A stretch of DNA of 64,000 bases from Lachnospiraceae bacterium (GTDB lineage: Bacteria; Bacillota; Clostridia; Lachnospirales; Lachnospiraceae). The position numbers were made by a program, and so were the translations under genes. Of the stretch, positions 43,381-51,926 are shown piece by piece (positions within the stretch are counted from its first letter, which is position 1; the number at the start of each line of letters is the position of its first letter). The stretch covers positions 66,928 through 130,927 of the forward strand of contig JAAUZT010000007.1 in NCBI GenBank assembly GCA_014804485.1, given 5' to 3'. The notes under the pieces were generated by a model, which worked only from the letters and a program-made list of their open reading frames with translations, had not been told where the DNA came from and ran no database searches.

Positions 43381-44067
43381 CTATTTCACATCCACCTTAG
43401 TTGTCTCTTTAATGGTTACCAAGGCTTTTCTCGGTCCGGGTACAGCGCCTTTAACAAGAATCAGATTCTTATCTGCGTCAACCCTTACGATCGTAAGATT
43501 CTGAACCGTTACCCTTACACAGCCCATGTGTCCCGGCATGCCTTTTCCTTTGAACACCTTACTCGGTGAGGAACATGCACCGTTGGAACCCTGATGGCGA
43601 TGGAATTTGGAACCGTGAGTCATAGGTCCTCTGTGCTGACCATGTCTCTTGATCGCGCCCTGGAATCCCTTACCTTTAGAGATTGCAGTTGCGTCGATAT
43701 GATCACCCACTTCAAAGATATCTGCTTTGATCTCGCTTCCGAGCGTGTACTCTTCCGCATTCTCAAGCTTAAGCTCTCTTACAAATCTCTTGCTCGATAC
43801 GCCCGCCTTATCAAAGTGACCTTTCTGTGCCTTATTGACACCGTGTCTGTGGATTACTTCTTTCTTACCGCCTTTGTCCTTGTTGACAATTCTGTCTTTC
43901 TTATCTACAAAACCAACCTGTACTGCACTGTAACCGTCATTCTCTTTTGTTTTGATCTGTGTTACTGCGCAAGGTCCTGCCTGAAGTACGGTAACAGGTG
44001 TTAATGTTCCGTCTTCGCTGAAGATTTGAGTCATTCCGACTTTTGTTGCTAAGATAGCTTTCTTCAT
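43381..44067 (-). CDS. rplC: 50S ribosomal protein L3 (uL3)
   Basis: L3 initiates 50S assembly and reaches the peptidyl transferase centre. The 228 residues start [20 protein letters not shown], and include [20 protein letters not shown] and [24 protein letters not shown] precedes the ATG. It is 59 nt after rpsJ. Confidence 0.97.
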   Translation of the reverse strand: MKKAILATKVGMTQIFSEDGTLTPVTVLQAGPCAVTQIKTKENDGYSAVQVGFVDKKDRIVNKDKGGKKEVIHRHGVNKAQKGHFDKAGVSSKRFVRELKLENAEEYTLGSEIKADIFEVGDHIDATAISKGKGFQGAIKRHGQHRGPMTHGSKFHRHQGSNGACSSPSKVFKGKGMPGHMGCVRVTVQNLTIVRVDADKNLILVKGAVPGPRKALVTIKETTKVDVK

Positions 44068-44126
44068 TCCTTCTTACCTCCTGTTATTCTACAGCGGACC
44101 CCATGGGGGTCGTCCTAGTAGGGGTC

Positions 44127-44444
44127 TTATTTGTTTTTCATCTTGATGTCGATGTACACACCTGCAGGCATCTCTAATCTCTGCAGCGCATCCACCGTCT
44201 TAGGTGTCGGTGTGATGATGTCGATGAGTCTCTTATGGGTTCTCTGTTCGAACTGCTCTCTGGAGTCCTTATACTTGTGAACCGCTCTGAGAATCGTAAC
44301 AACTTCCTTCTTAGTAGGAAGCGGTACGGGTCCGCTCACCTGAGATCCATTCTTCTTCACTGTTTCGATGATTTTTTTTGCAGATGCATCAACTAACTGA
44401 TGATCATAAGCCTTTAATGTAATTCTCATTACTTGACTTGCCAT
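44127..44444 (-). CDS. rpsJ: 30S ribosomal protein S10 (uS10)
   Basis: S10 is in the 30S head and also acts in transcription antitermination with NusB. The 105 residues include [36 protein letters not shown] and [24 protein letters not shown] is 12 nt from the ATG, a long spacing. It is the first gene of the S10-spc-alpha superoperon, preceded by its promoter and a structured leader of about 235 nt. Confidence 0.97.
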   Translation of the reverse strand: MASQVMRITLKAYDHQLVDASAKKIIETVKKNGSQVSGPVPLPTKKEVVTILRAVHKYKDSREQFEQRTHKRLIDIITPTPKTVDALQRLEMPAGVYIDIKMKNK

Positions 44445-44679
44445 AAAAAAAGTCGCCTCCTTTTCGCACTTTTACTTCTTAAGTACGACAAGCGGTGACT
44501 GTACACTCTCCCGTGTGTGTCCTATATTAAAAAGGCACTAACCACGTTGTTTCCGGTTGTACCGGACATTTTTGCCTGTACAGTGACTTGTCGTCAGTTT
44601 CCTAACTTGACATTCGCTCCACGGAAAACCTGCCACATAGGGCAGCAACCTCACGCTTCATAGCTATCATGCCACAGCA
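44445..44679 (-). ncRNA. Structured leader of the S10 operon
   Basis: The leader between the promoter and rpsJ has a long-range helix, ACGACAAGTCACTGTACA (5' arm, plus-strand 44577-44594) with TGTACAGTCACCGCTTGTCG (3' arm, 44485-44505). Between them is a strong hairpin CCGGTACAACCGG (44553-44565), bracketed by AGGCA and TGCCTTTTT, which resembles a weak terminator. Ribosomal protein leaders commonly bind L4 or another operon product; which protein would bind here is not known. Confidence 0.6.
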
Positions 44680-44685
44680 ATGACT

Positions 44686-44714
44686 AGTATACATGATGTT
44701 TTTTTAGGATGCAA
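44686..44714 (-). promoter_or_regulatory. Promoter of the S10-spc-alpha superoperon
   Basis: On the minus strand TTGCAT (44709-44714), a 17-nt spacer and TATACT (44686-44691), in an AT-rich stretch with long T/A runs upstream that could serve as an UP element. Confidence 0.75.
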
Positions 44715-44761
44715 GTGTTTTTTTCAGAAAATATGAAAAAAAGAGGTGTATGAAAAAATGT

Positions 44762-44800
44762 AGGGCATAAATCCCTATCGGTCGCAGGATTTATGCCCTT
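44762..44800 (-). terminator. Intrinsic terminator upstream of the S10 promoter
   Basis: A 13-bp perfect stem AGGGCATAAATCC/GGATTTATGCCCT with a 12-nt loop, followed on the minus strand by ACATTTTTTC. It ends the small gene at 44817 and insulates the S10 promoter. Confidence 0.85.
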
Positions 44801-44816
44801 GTTCAGTCTGAAACAA

Positions 44817-45002
44817 CTATTCTTTTATTTTATCCAATTCCGTAAGATTAATACCCGAAGCCGTCAGTATAACTTTTAATTCGATATATCGATCCCTGAT
44901 CTCTTTATATGCAGCCGACTCCTTATCCTGAATTAAAAGCATGTATTTCTGTACCCGTGAGAACTCCTCAACAGAGACTTTCAGCATTTCTTTTTCAGTC
45001 AT
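44817..45002 (-). CDS. Small conserved-looking hypothetical protein (61 residues)
   Basis: Not assigned to a family. The 61 residues start MTEKEMLKVSVEEFSRVQKY and are highly charged and predicted helical, possibly forming a short coiled coil (RDRYIELKVILTASGINL in the second half). The ATG at 45002 follows AAGGCGGG; the frame extends 28 codons upstream with less plausible sequence. It has its own terminator and is divergent from the methyltransferase gene at 45183. Confidence 0.65.
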   Translation of the reverse strand: MTEKEMLKVSVEEFSRVQKYMLLIQDKESAAYKEIRDRYIELKVILTASGINLTELDKIKE

Positions 45003-45182
45003 ACGATCACCCGCCTTCTTTCCGCCTGCACTGACTGTTACACTTTTATTATAATAGATTGCCGGGAAAGTGTAAAGCTTATTCACCGCCCGGTCTGTAA
45101 AAGTCCGGTGGATTTCACAGATAAAATATGCTATCCTTAATTCATTATGATTATATATTAAGGAAGAGAAAGGATATACAAA

Positions 45183-46046
45183 ATGTGGATCGCAGGCGAC
45201 TGGAAAGATTATGAAGTGATAGATACCTCAAACGGAGAGAAACTGGAACGCTGGGGAGATTATATTCTCGTGCGCCCTGACCCTCAGGTCATATGGGATA
45301 CAGATCGCGTGGATAAACGCTGGAGGCATAGGAACGGGCATTACCACAGAAGCCCCAAGGGCGGCGGCGAATGGGAGTTCTTTGATCTGCCGCAGGAATG
45401 GAGCATACATTATAGAGATCTCACTTTCCGTTTGAAGCCTTTCAGCTTTAAACACACGGGGCTTTTTCCCGAACAGGCTGTCAACTGGGATTGGTTTTCT
45501 TCTATTATAAAGGGGGCCGGCAGACCGGTGAAAGTATTGAACCTGTTCGCATACACCGGAGGCGCTACTCTTGCTGCCGCTAAGGCCGGAGCAGCCGTCA
45601 CTCATGTAGATGCTTCCAAAGGCATGGTCTTATGGGCGAAGGAGAACGCCGCAGCTTCCGGTCTTGCCGATGCGCCGATCCGCTGGCTGGTAGACGACTG
45701 CGTGAAATTCATAGAGCGCGAGATCAGACGGGGCAATACTTACGATGCCATTATCATGGATCCGCCTTCCTACGGAAGAGGTCCCAAGGGTGAAATCTGG
45801 AAAATAGAAGAGAGCATCTTCCCTTTCATCCGCCTTACCACGCAGATTCTGTCAAAAGATGCCCTGTTTTATCTGGTCAATTCATATACCACCGGTTTAC
45901 AGCCCGCCGTGCTGACTTATATGATCCGATCAGCCCTCACACCTGCCTTCGGCGGCAGCACGGAATCCTCCGAGATCGGTCTTCCGGTCACCGCAAGCGG
46001 TCTGATTCTGCCCTGCGGCGCGTCCGGACGATGGAGTGCTGTTTAA
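45183..46046 (+). CDS. SAM-dependent rRNA methyltransferase, RlmI/COG1092-like without PUA domain
   Basis: Probable 23S rRNA cytosine-5 methyltransferase relative. The 287 residues have an N-terminal beta-rich part, a Rossmann SAM domain with NLFAYTGGATLAAAKAGA (about 119-136), HVDASKGMVLWAKEN, and the catalytic-loop motif MDPPSYGRGPKGEIWK. The PUA domain of RlmI is missing, as in many Firmicute members. AAAGGA precedes the ATG. Its last four bases overlap the stop of the convergent gene at 46043. Exact target unknown. Confidence 0.85.
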   Translation: MWIAGDWKDYEVIDTSNGEKLERWGDYILVRPDPQVIWDTDRVDKRWRHRNGHYHRSPKGGGEWEFFDLPQEWSIHYRDLTFRLKPFSFKHTGLFPEQAVNWDWFSSIIKGAGRPVKVLNLFAYTGGATLAAAKAGAAVTHVDASKGMVLWAKENAAASGLADAPIRWLVDDCVKFIEREIRRGNTYDAIIMDPPSYGRGPKGEIWKIEESIFPFIRLTTQILSKDALFYLVNSYTTGLQPAVLTYMIRSALTPAFGGSTESSEIGLPVTASGLILPCGASGRWSAV

Positions 46047-46540
46047 CTTAATGCCAGCACAAACAGCAGGATGCCCAACCACATCAGAATACCAAGCGCC
46101 GCCATAATCGCGAAGAAGATCAGATACGCCTTGAAGAAATTAGATTTACTCTTCTTCTCGGTACTGCTGAACGCCCATACAAACATCATAATAATATTGA
46201 CACAGGGAATCATCATCAACACCATCGACAAAACCCACTCGCTGACTTTGACAGGCTCTTCCAGCTCGAGCTGGTCATTCCCGTAGGGCGGTACATTGTT
46301 GTAAGGCTGATAAACGTTCGGATAGCCGCCACCCGGGTAGCCGCCATTTGTATAACCTTGATTTGGGTAACCATCGTTTTGATATGCATTGTTCTGATAG
46401 CTGCCGTTTTGATAGCTGCCGTTTTGATAGCCGTTATCCGACTGGCTGCTGCCACTGTATTGCGCATCGCTGTCAGACTGATTATAATCCGTCTGGCCGT
46501 TGTCCTCTCCGTAATTCCGGTTCGTGTTGTTCTCTTCCAT
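46043..46540 (-). CDS. Membrane protein with Gln/Asn/Tyr/Gly-rich repeat region
   Basis: 165 residues. Residues 1-90 are a disordered, low-complexity segment with tandem pentapeptide-like units (YQNGS, YQNNA, YQNDG, YPNQG, YTNGG, YPGGG), and residues 95-165 hold two predicted membrane helices (SEWVLSMVLMMIPCVNIIMM and a C-terminal hydrophobic stretch). Such proteins with a proline/glycine/tyrosine-rich tail and a paired-helix domain are common in Gram-positives without known function. GGAGG-like sequence precedes the ATG. Confidence 0.75.
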   Translation of the reverse strand: MEENNTNRNYGEDNGQTDYNQSDSDAQYSGSSQSDNGYQNGSYQNGSYQNNAYQNDGYPNQGYTNGGYPGGGYPNVYQPYNNVPPYGNDQLELEEPVKVSEWVLSMVLMMIPCVNIIMMFVWAFSSTEKKSKSNFFKAYLIFFAIMAALGILMWLGILLFVLALS

Positions 46541-46575
46541 AATATCCTCCGTTTTCTTTCGTTATATTTTTAACA

Positions 46576-47037
46576 TTATAGAGCGCTCTTTATAATCCGA
46601 ATCATGGTATAAAAGTGCGCCATCACATTGTCCTCCTTATAAATATAGGGTTCTCTGACCGGAAAGTACATACTCATCCGCACCAGATAGACAATGACCA
46701 AAAGCGCTGCGATCAGCACGAGACACCCCTTTAACCCTTTGGCCTTCCGGCCGCGGAAATATCGGTTCCACGCGAAATAAGCTGATGTTATCATAATAGG
46801 AAAAATCACCGGATTAAGCTGCCACGCCTGCTGCCATCTGCCCGCCAAGAAGCACACTGTCGCTCTGGTAACCCCACAGCCCGGACAGGGCAGTCCGCAG
46901 AAGATCACCAAAGGACAGAATGCGTGAAAGACCAGATTAACGACAATGGTATACAGAAGCAGCGCCGCACCTGTCATGCCATATTGCTTTACATCCGCCG
47001 TAATTCGTCCGCAGACCGTCTTCATATATTTCCCCAT
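46576..47037 (-). CDS. DUF2752 membrane protein
   Basis: 153 residues with three or four membrane helices and the DUF2752 hallmark CGLPCPGCGVTRA (about residues 52-64). Function of the family is unknown. The ATG at 47037 lies inside the end of the TraX-like gene (16-nt overlap), indicating coupling. Earlier TTG and later ATG starts are possible. Confidence 0.8.
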   Translation of the reverse strand: MGKYMKTVCGRITADVKQYGMTGAALLLYTIVVNLVFHAFCPLVIFCGLPCPGCGVTRATVCFLAGRWQQAWQLNPVIFPIMITSAYFAWNRYFRGRKAKGLKGCLVLIAALLVIVYLVRMSMYFPVREPYIYKEDNVMAHFYTMIRIIKSAL

Positions 47038-47873
47038 ATAACCGTCACCACCCAATGTAAAGCCAGCAAATGTACCGGATAGAAGGCATAACAGACTGCC
47101 TTCGGAAGCTGCCGCCCTTTGCTCCCGTCATAAAATGTAATCGGAACAAACGCAGCCAGTCCGTATAGTTCCCGCATGGAAAACCGGAACAGATAAGCCT
47201 TTGTATACAGCCCGTTATACTTCAGACAGTTGACGCTCCATATACCGAACAGCATCACGCAACCCGCCAGCACAATCTTCGGAATCAGCTTCCCGTCATG
47301 CATGAGATAGAAGGTAAAGATCAGAAGCACACCCATATATTTATAATCCGTATGCAGTGCATACGCTATCACACAGCAACAAACCACTGAGCCAAACTGC
47401 ACCACACGAAATGCGATCACGCAAACCCACCAACACCGGTCCCGTCTGTCCGATCGGCACTCCTGTAGCTGCCGGGCATTATTTCCGGCCCACTCCCACA
47501 CAGTCAGAGTAAGCACACCCAGAAACAAGGTAAAGAACACATTCTGGCTTCCGCGATCCACAATCTCTCCCGAAAAGGCAAGATCGAAAGGCACCTCCGA
47601 CACCAGCGCGAAGATACCAAGCCGCAACAGATAAGCCCGCCTGCTTCTCGTGTACAGAAATCCCTCCACGGCCAGATAAGCAAACAGCACAAAGGAAATC
47701 CTGCCTACTGCCCTTCCCGCCGAATAGATCTCACGGAGCAGATCCGTCTCATACCCTGCCGCGGACCGCCGTCTAATCACCTCCATGATAACCACGGCGA
47801 AAAAGTGATCAATGAACATCGTCACATACGCTATATTTTTCAGCCCTGCATTGGTAAACACGATCTTCTTCAT
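47022..47873 (-). CDS. TraX-like membrane protein
   Basis: 283 residues with about eight membrane helices. The N-terminal NIAYVTMFIDHFFAVV, GRISFVLFAYLAVEGFLYT and SEVPFDLAFSG...QNVFFTLFLG follow the TraX pattern. The founding member acetylates F-pilin, but chromosomal homologues are widespread in Lachnospiraceae and are thought to be acyltransferase-like; there is no conjugation gene here. Overlaps the DUF2752 gene. Confidence 0.8.
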   Translation of the reverse strand: MKKIVFTNAGLKNIAYVTMFIDHFFAVVIMEVIRRRSAAGYETDLLREIYSAGRAVGRISFVLFAYLAVEGFLYTRSRRAYLLRLGIFALVSEVPFDLAFSGEIVDRGSQNVFFTLFLGVLTLTVWEWAGNNARQLQECRSDRRDRCWWVCVIAFRVVQFGSVVCCCVIAYALHTDYKYMGVLLIFTFYLMHDGKLIPKIVLAGCVMLFGIWSVNCLKYNGLYTKAYLFRFSMRELYGLAAFVPITFYDGSKGRQLPKAVCYAFYPVHLLALHWVVTVIWGNI

Positions 47874-48019
47874 ATTCTATACCGTTTCAGTGGTGTTTCG
47901 CCACTTTATGACATGTGATTACATCATATATGTTTTATACATATATCTTACTACAAAAAAGTAAAAAGGTAAACGCATACGATCCAGATTGTTAAACGTG
48001 CCCGGCATATCCCGGCATA

Positions 48020-49021
48020 CTATACCGCCCTCACGCTCTCTCTCAGGATCAGCCTCACCGGAAGATGTCGGACCGGTTCCTCCAACGTCCTCTTCTTCAA
48101 TTCCTTCAACGCCTGTACGGCCGCTATTGCCCGCTCTTTGGCGTCCTGTCCCACTGTGGTAAGGGCGGGATAGCAGTTCCGGCTTAAGACAGTGTTATCA
48201 AATCCGACCACGGATATCTCATCCGGAACCGGGATATGATTTTGTTGTAAAAAATAGAGCAGCTCCACCGCATAGGCATCGGACACTGCAAAAACCGCCG
48301 TGTACTGCCTGATATACGTCAAATGCTCCTCATAAAACCGCAGGCGCTCCTGTCGGCTCATGGGGATTTGCAGCCAGTCAACCTGACATTCCTGAGCGCC
48401 TGCACGGCACCCATCCATCCGATCTTTATCCACACAGATATTATTGTCGGAGACACACAAAATCCTGCGATGCCCCATGCGGCGCAGATAGTCCCCTACC
48501 TGCCATCCGCCATCGAAATTGTCAATGATCAGATTGCATATTCTCTTATTCTCCTCGAAATACCCGTCGTAAACAACAAAAGGAATGTGCATTTTCTCCC
48601 GAAGTCTCTCGTAATCACTCTCGCAGAATCCCAGCAACACAAGCCCGTCCATATTCCACATGGAAGCAAAGCGCACGACCTCATTCCAGTCCTCCGTTGC
48701 CTTAACCATCATAAAATAATCCGATTTCTCCAACTCAAATAAAAGCGCATTCAACGCTGCCGACACAAAGGCATCCTCCAGCACTTTTCCCTCATACTTC
48801 ATATGATCGTTCACCACCACGCCGACGATTCTGGAATTATTCTGAGAAAGCAGAATCCCCGCCATACTGGGGATATACTGTCTCTCTTCCAGAAGCTCCT
48901 GCACACGTCTCACCGTCCGGTCCGAAATCTTCTTCGTCTTGCCGTGGATCACATTAGATACCGTGGCTGTACTCACGCCCAGTTCCTCCGCAATGTCCAC
49001 GATTCTGACACGCTGCTCCAT
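48020..49021 (-). CDS. LacI-family transcriptional regulator
   Basis: 333 residues: an N-terminal LacI helix-turn-helix with hinge (VDIAEELGVSTATVSNVIHG, residues 8-27) and a periplasmic-binding-like effector domain (GVVVNDHMKYE, FVVYDGYFEENK, VVGFDNTVLSRNCYPALTT). Likely controls sugar uptake or metabolism genes, but none is adjacent; genes on either side are membrane proteins and a FlxA-like protein. GGAGG precedes the ATG. A family D hairpin is in its leader. Confidence 0.92.
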   Translation of the reverse strand: MEQRVRIVDIAEELGVSTATVSNVIHGKTKKISDRTVRRVQELLEERQYIPSMAGILLSQNNSRIVGVVVNDHMKYEGKVLEDAFVSAALNALLFELEKSDYFMMVKATEDWNEVVRFASMWNMDGLVLLGFCESDYERLREKMHIPFVVYDGYFEENKRICNLIIDNFDGGWQVGDYLRRMGHRRILCVSDNNICVDKDRMDGCRAGAQECQVDWLQIPMSRQERLRFYEEHLTYIRQYTAVFAVSDAYAVELLYFLQQNHIPVPDEISVVGFDNTVLSRNCYPALTTVGQDAKERAIAAVQALKELKKRTLEEPVRHLPVRLILRESVRAV

Positions 49022-49058
49022 ATTACTGTCCTCCCGACTCTCTTTACCGTCCCATCAC

Positions 49059-49092
49059 CGTAACTGTTCAGACCCCTGTTCCTCACAGTTAC
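49059..49092. repeat. Family D hairpin, copy 3 (LacI-type regulator leader)
   Basis: In mRNA sense GTAACTGTGAGGAACAGG then GGTCTGAACAGTTACG: 8-bp outer stem and short inner GAC/GTC-type stem. It lies 37 nt before the start codon and downstream of a predicted promoter at 49124-49151. Confidence 0.75.
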
Positions 49093-49123
49093 GAAGATGT
49101 TCAAATCTTGTCTCTCAGACTTT

Positions 49124-49151
49124 CTTATAGTGTAAACAGAAAACAGCGCAA
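49124..49151 (-). promoter_or_regulatory. Possible promoter of the LacI-type regulator gene
   Basis: On the minus strand TTGCGC (49146-49151), 16-nt spacer, TATAAG (49124-49129). Moderate match; its position just upstream of the family D hairpin parallels the ecfA1 leader. Confidence 0.4.
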
Positions 49152-49237
49152 ACACAATAGGTTAAATGCATAACCTGATTTTGCGGACACACATTTATTT
49201 TACTGTATGACAGATCTTTGCCCGTAAACCGAAAAAA

Positions 49238-49263
49238 GGGAACCGGCATTCTATCCGACTCCC
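49238..49263 (-). terminator. Intrinsic terminator after the FlxA-like gene
   Basis: On the minus strand GGGAGTCGG pairs with CCGGTTCCC (two G-U pairs) across an 8-nt loop and is followed by TTTTTTC. Confidence 0.85.
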
Positions 49264-49304
49264 TCTGCTATATCGTTTTTTCCTATTGATGGCACGCTGC
49301 TACA

Positions 49305-50177
49305 TCACAACCTCACATCCACCGGTTGATACCCGCGGCTGAATGCCACGCCCATCATTTCCGTATCAAACGTATTCTGCTCCTCCGCCTCCTGCTGACT
49401 GCCGCTTTGTCCCTCATCCCGTGTCAACGTACTCGCTACGCTTTGCGCCGTCCCCGGTGTACCCTGCTCTTCGCCTTCTACGACAGCAATATTCTGGCTT
49501 GATCCTGTCTTAGTGCCTGCCTCTGTCTTTCCGGCTTTATCATTCTGCTCGTCCTCGGCTGCTTCCTGCATGGTCTTATTCGCCTGCGCCAGCGACTTCA
49601 TCTGGGAAGCGGTGGCCTGATCCGCCAATGCTTTTGTCTTGGCGAGTTCCTCTTCCTTTAATCCTATGTTGCTGCTGCCGCCCCTTCCTGAATCCAGCAT
49701 GATCTCCGTCTCGATCACACCAACCCTGTTTTCCATCTTTGTCGCTATACTGCCATGCACATCCGCCTGCTTCATGGACACATCCGCCGATATCAACGCC
49801 TCCATACTACCGGCTGACATTCCCGTGCTCTGCTTACCGCCCTGTTTCTCCTGCGGTTTCGTTCCCAGAAGATCATCGAAGGAAGACCCATTGCTCTTTT
49901 TCTTCTGATTTTCCTCCCGTTTGACTTCTATCTGGCGCTGGCGGAGCTGTATTTCCAACTCACTGATCTGCTTCTGAAGCTCCTGCCGCTTCTTCATCTT
50001 CGTCTCCATCGGCATTTCCTGATTGGCAGACAGCTCCTGCATCTGTTTCTGCAGATCCTCTATCTGTCTTCTCAGATCCTTGCTGACCGGGTCCATCTGA
50101 TCCGCCGCTCCCGCTCCCATTCCTGACATATTCGGCTGCATGCCGGCTCCGCTTACTCCGCTTATGTTCATACTCAT
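49305..50177 (-). CDS. FlxA-like coiled-coil protein
   Basis: 290 residues, no signal peptide or membrane helix. The N-terminus is Gly/Met/Ser-rich (MSMNISGVSGAGMQPNMSG), residues about 30-95 form a coiled coil (LRRQIEDLQKQMQELSANQE, ISELEIQLRQRQIEVKREEN) resembling the FlxA family, and the remainder is polar and probably disordered. FlxA in E. coli is flagellar-regulated with unknown role; here function is unknown. GAGGA precedes the ATG. Terminated at 49238-49263. Confidence 0.65.
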   Translation of the reverse strand: MSMNISGVSGAGMQPNMSGMGAGAADQMDPVSKDLRRQIEDLQKQMQELSANQEMPMETKMKKRQELQKQISELEIQLRQRQIEVKREENQKKKSNGSSFDDLLGTKPQEKQGGKQSTGMSAGSMEALISADVSMKQADVHGSIATKMENRVGVIETEIMLDSGRGGSSNIGLKEEELAKTKALADQATASQMKSLAQANKTMQEAAEDEQNDKAGKTEAGTKTGSSQNIAVVEGEEQGTPGTAQSVASTLTRDEGQSGSQQEAEEQNTFDTEMMGVAFSRGYQPVDVRL

Positions 50178-50399
50178 ACGCTTCCTCTTTTCTGCACACG
50201 TTTTTATTTTTTAAGGCATACTATCGCGTGAGTTTGTGTCGGGTGTGCACAGACACAAATCCGTGTGTAAAAAAACTGATTCCTACGTTTTTCAGTTCTT
50301 CACTCTTCATGTTTTATTTCGGTCATACGATTGTGCCTATAAAGAGAAATGTTGCGGAAGGGCTTTTATCGGTTGTGAGAGAACCCACTTCTCCGTCTC

Positions 50400-51926
50400 C
50401 TATCCCGCAAGCTGCAGCATTACCCGCAATACACAGTATGATTCCCCTTCACGCATTTCTTTGCCAATCTCCATGTCCCCGTAGTATTTCCGCGCCACAT
50501 GACGGATATTGGCAAGTCCGAAACCGTGTCCGTCACCGACCTTTGAAGTACCCGGTAACCCGCTTATCGTATCAAGAAAAAACTCTCCTTTATAGGGATT
50601 AGACACTTCGATGATATACATATTCTTCACACGATGAGAGACCAGTGATATCTGCGGCATTTTTCGGTCATTTTCATATTCTTGATTTGTTTTCTCCTTC
50701 GCCATGACACGTGTGTCATTTTGTCTGCTATCATCTTGCATTATATTCCTTTGTGCTATGCCCTTATCTGTACCGGACATCCGCTCCCGCTCTATCGCCT
50801 CGATCGCATTGGACAGCGCATTGTTCAGGATAATGCTCACGTCAAAAGCATCAATACCGCCAGTCTGCGGATAATGGAAGTCACACTCAAACCGGATTCC
50901 CTTATCTTCCATCTCCTTCCTCCGGCCGGACAGAATGATGTCCGTCACCGGATTTCCGCTTGCCACATCTAATGAGATGTTCTTCATTTCCCGTTTCAGC
51001 GTCCCCACATACTTTTCCGCCTGCTCATACTCTCCCGCACCATATAGCTGCTCCAGCGTCATGAGATGATTACCCATGTCATGGCGCAGACTCCGCATGT
51101 CACGATAAAGCCGCTCCACCTCATCGATATGGCTCTCCAGATCCTGTATCTGTCTTGAAAATATCTCCCGCTGTTTGTCCTCCTCCCGCTCATTTTGCCA
51201 TTGGCGAAACACATAAGTCATCACGAAGATCGTCATAAAACAGATCACACTGTAAAGTAACATCAGCCAGTCATGATAACCGTAAATGTCCAAAACATAT
51301 TTTCCCGAATCGCGCTCATATATCTTTTCATAATGTTTAAGCACCTCATAAGTAAACACCCCTGAAACCGAGGGTACAAGCAGGATCAAAAGTTCTCTGC
51401 CCTTCATATCCTCCCGCCGTGCGCCATAGGCCCACAGCATCAGCCTGACAGAACCTCCCAGAACTCCAATCGCCAGAAGTATATCAAGGGTGCACTGCAC
51501 GAAATAGCTTCCAAGCCATACTATATTTTTACCATTCACCGATCCCAGCAGGGACTCCTCTATTTTATATTGCAATAAAAACAATTCATTTCCCACACTG
51601 GCCTGTATCAAAAAGCTCTGCCATCGCAGGCAGAAAAAAGTAACGGCCAGAAAAAATTTCTGCCCGACATTTCCCCGATCAAACAGACCCATGACTACAA
51701 AAACGGACATTACAGACAATCCATAGGCAACCATTTCTGTCATATCGACCGGAATGATAATCAATATTTCCATGACCACCGCATATGTCGCGCCGCACAG
51801 CCATGCCGTCCTACGCTTTAGCAGGAACGGTCTCACCCATACCATATAATAAAATGATACGATCAAGGTAAGCAGCACGCTGTAAATATTACTGGCTATT
51901 TCAAAATACAGATCTATCCTGTCCAC
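50400..51926 (-). CDS. GHKL-type sensor histidine kinase (AgrC-like)
   Basis: 508 residues: six or seven membrane helices (1-240), a coiled coil, the phospho-acceptor His282 in RHDMGNHL, and a C-terminal GHKL ATPase domain with the N-box NNALSNAIEAIE and G-box GDGHGFGLANIRHVARKYYGD. Between N-box and the next strand is a polar insert of about 45 residues (MSGTDKGIAQRNIMQDDS). It starts with GTG immediately after the TAG of the response regulator gene, with AAGGAG 7 nt upstream. No peptide-pheromone genes (agrB/agrD) are adjacent, so the signal is unknown. Confidence 0.9.
   Translation of the reverse strand: MDRIDLYFEIASNIYSVLLTLIVSFYYMVWVRPFLLKRRTAWLCGATYAVVMEILIIIPVDMTEMVAYGLSVMSVFVVMGLFDRGNVGQKFFLAVTFFCLRWQSFLIQASVGNELFLLQYKIEESLLGSVNGKNIVWLGSYFVQCTLDILLAIGVLGGSVRLMLWAYGARREDMKGRELLILLVPSVSGVFTYEVLKHYEKIYERDSGKYVLDIYGYHDWLMLLYSVICFMTIFVMTYVFRQWQNEREEDKQREIFSRQIQDLESHIDEVERLYRDMRSLRHDMGNHLMTLEQLYGAGEYEQAEKYVGTLKREMKNISLDVASGNPVTDIILSGRRKEMEDKGIRFECDFHYPQTGGIDAFDVSIILNNALSNAIEAIERERMSGTDKGIAQRNIMQDDSRQNDTRVMAKEKTNQEYENDRKMPQISLVSHRVKNMYIIEVSNPYKGEFFLDTISGLPGTSKVGDGHGFGLANIRHVARKYYGDMEIGKEMREGESYCVLRVMLQLAG

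Noticed and set aside
46360-46440. Short DNA repeats resembling a CRISPR array
   Set aside because: The repeats are 15-18 bp, contiguous and in frame, encoding YQNGS-type units of a protein; there are no spacers and no cas genes.
47022-47873. TraX-like gene as evidence of a conjugative element
   Set aside because: No relaxase, coupling protein, type IV secretion or integrase gene is in the window; chromosomal TraX-like genes are common in this family.
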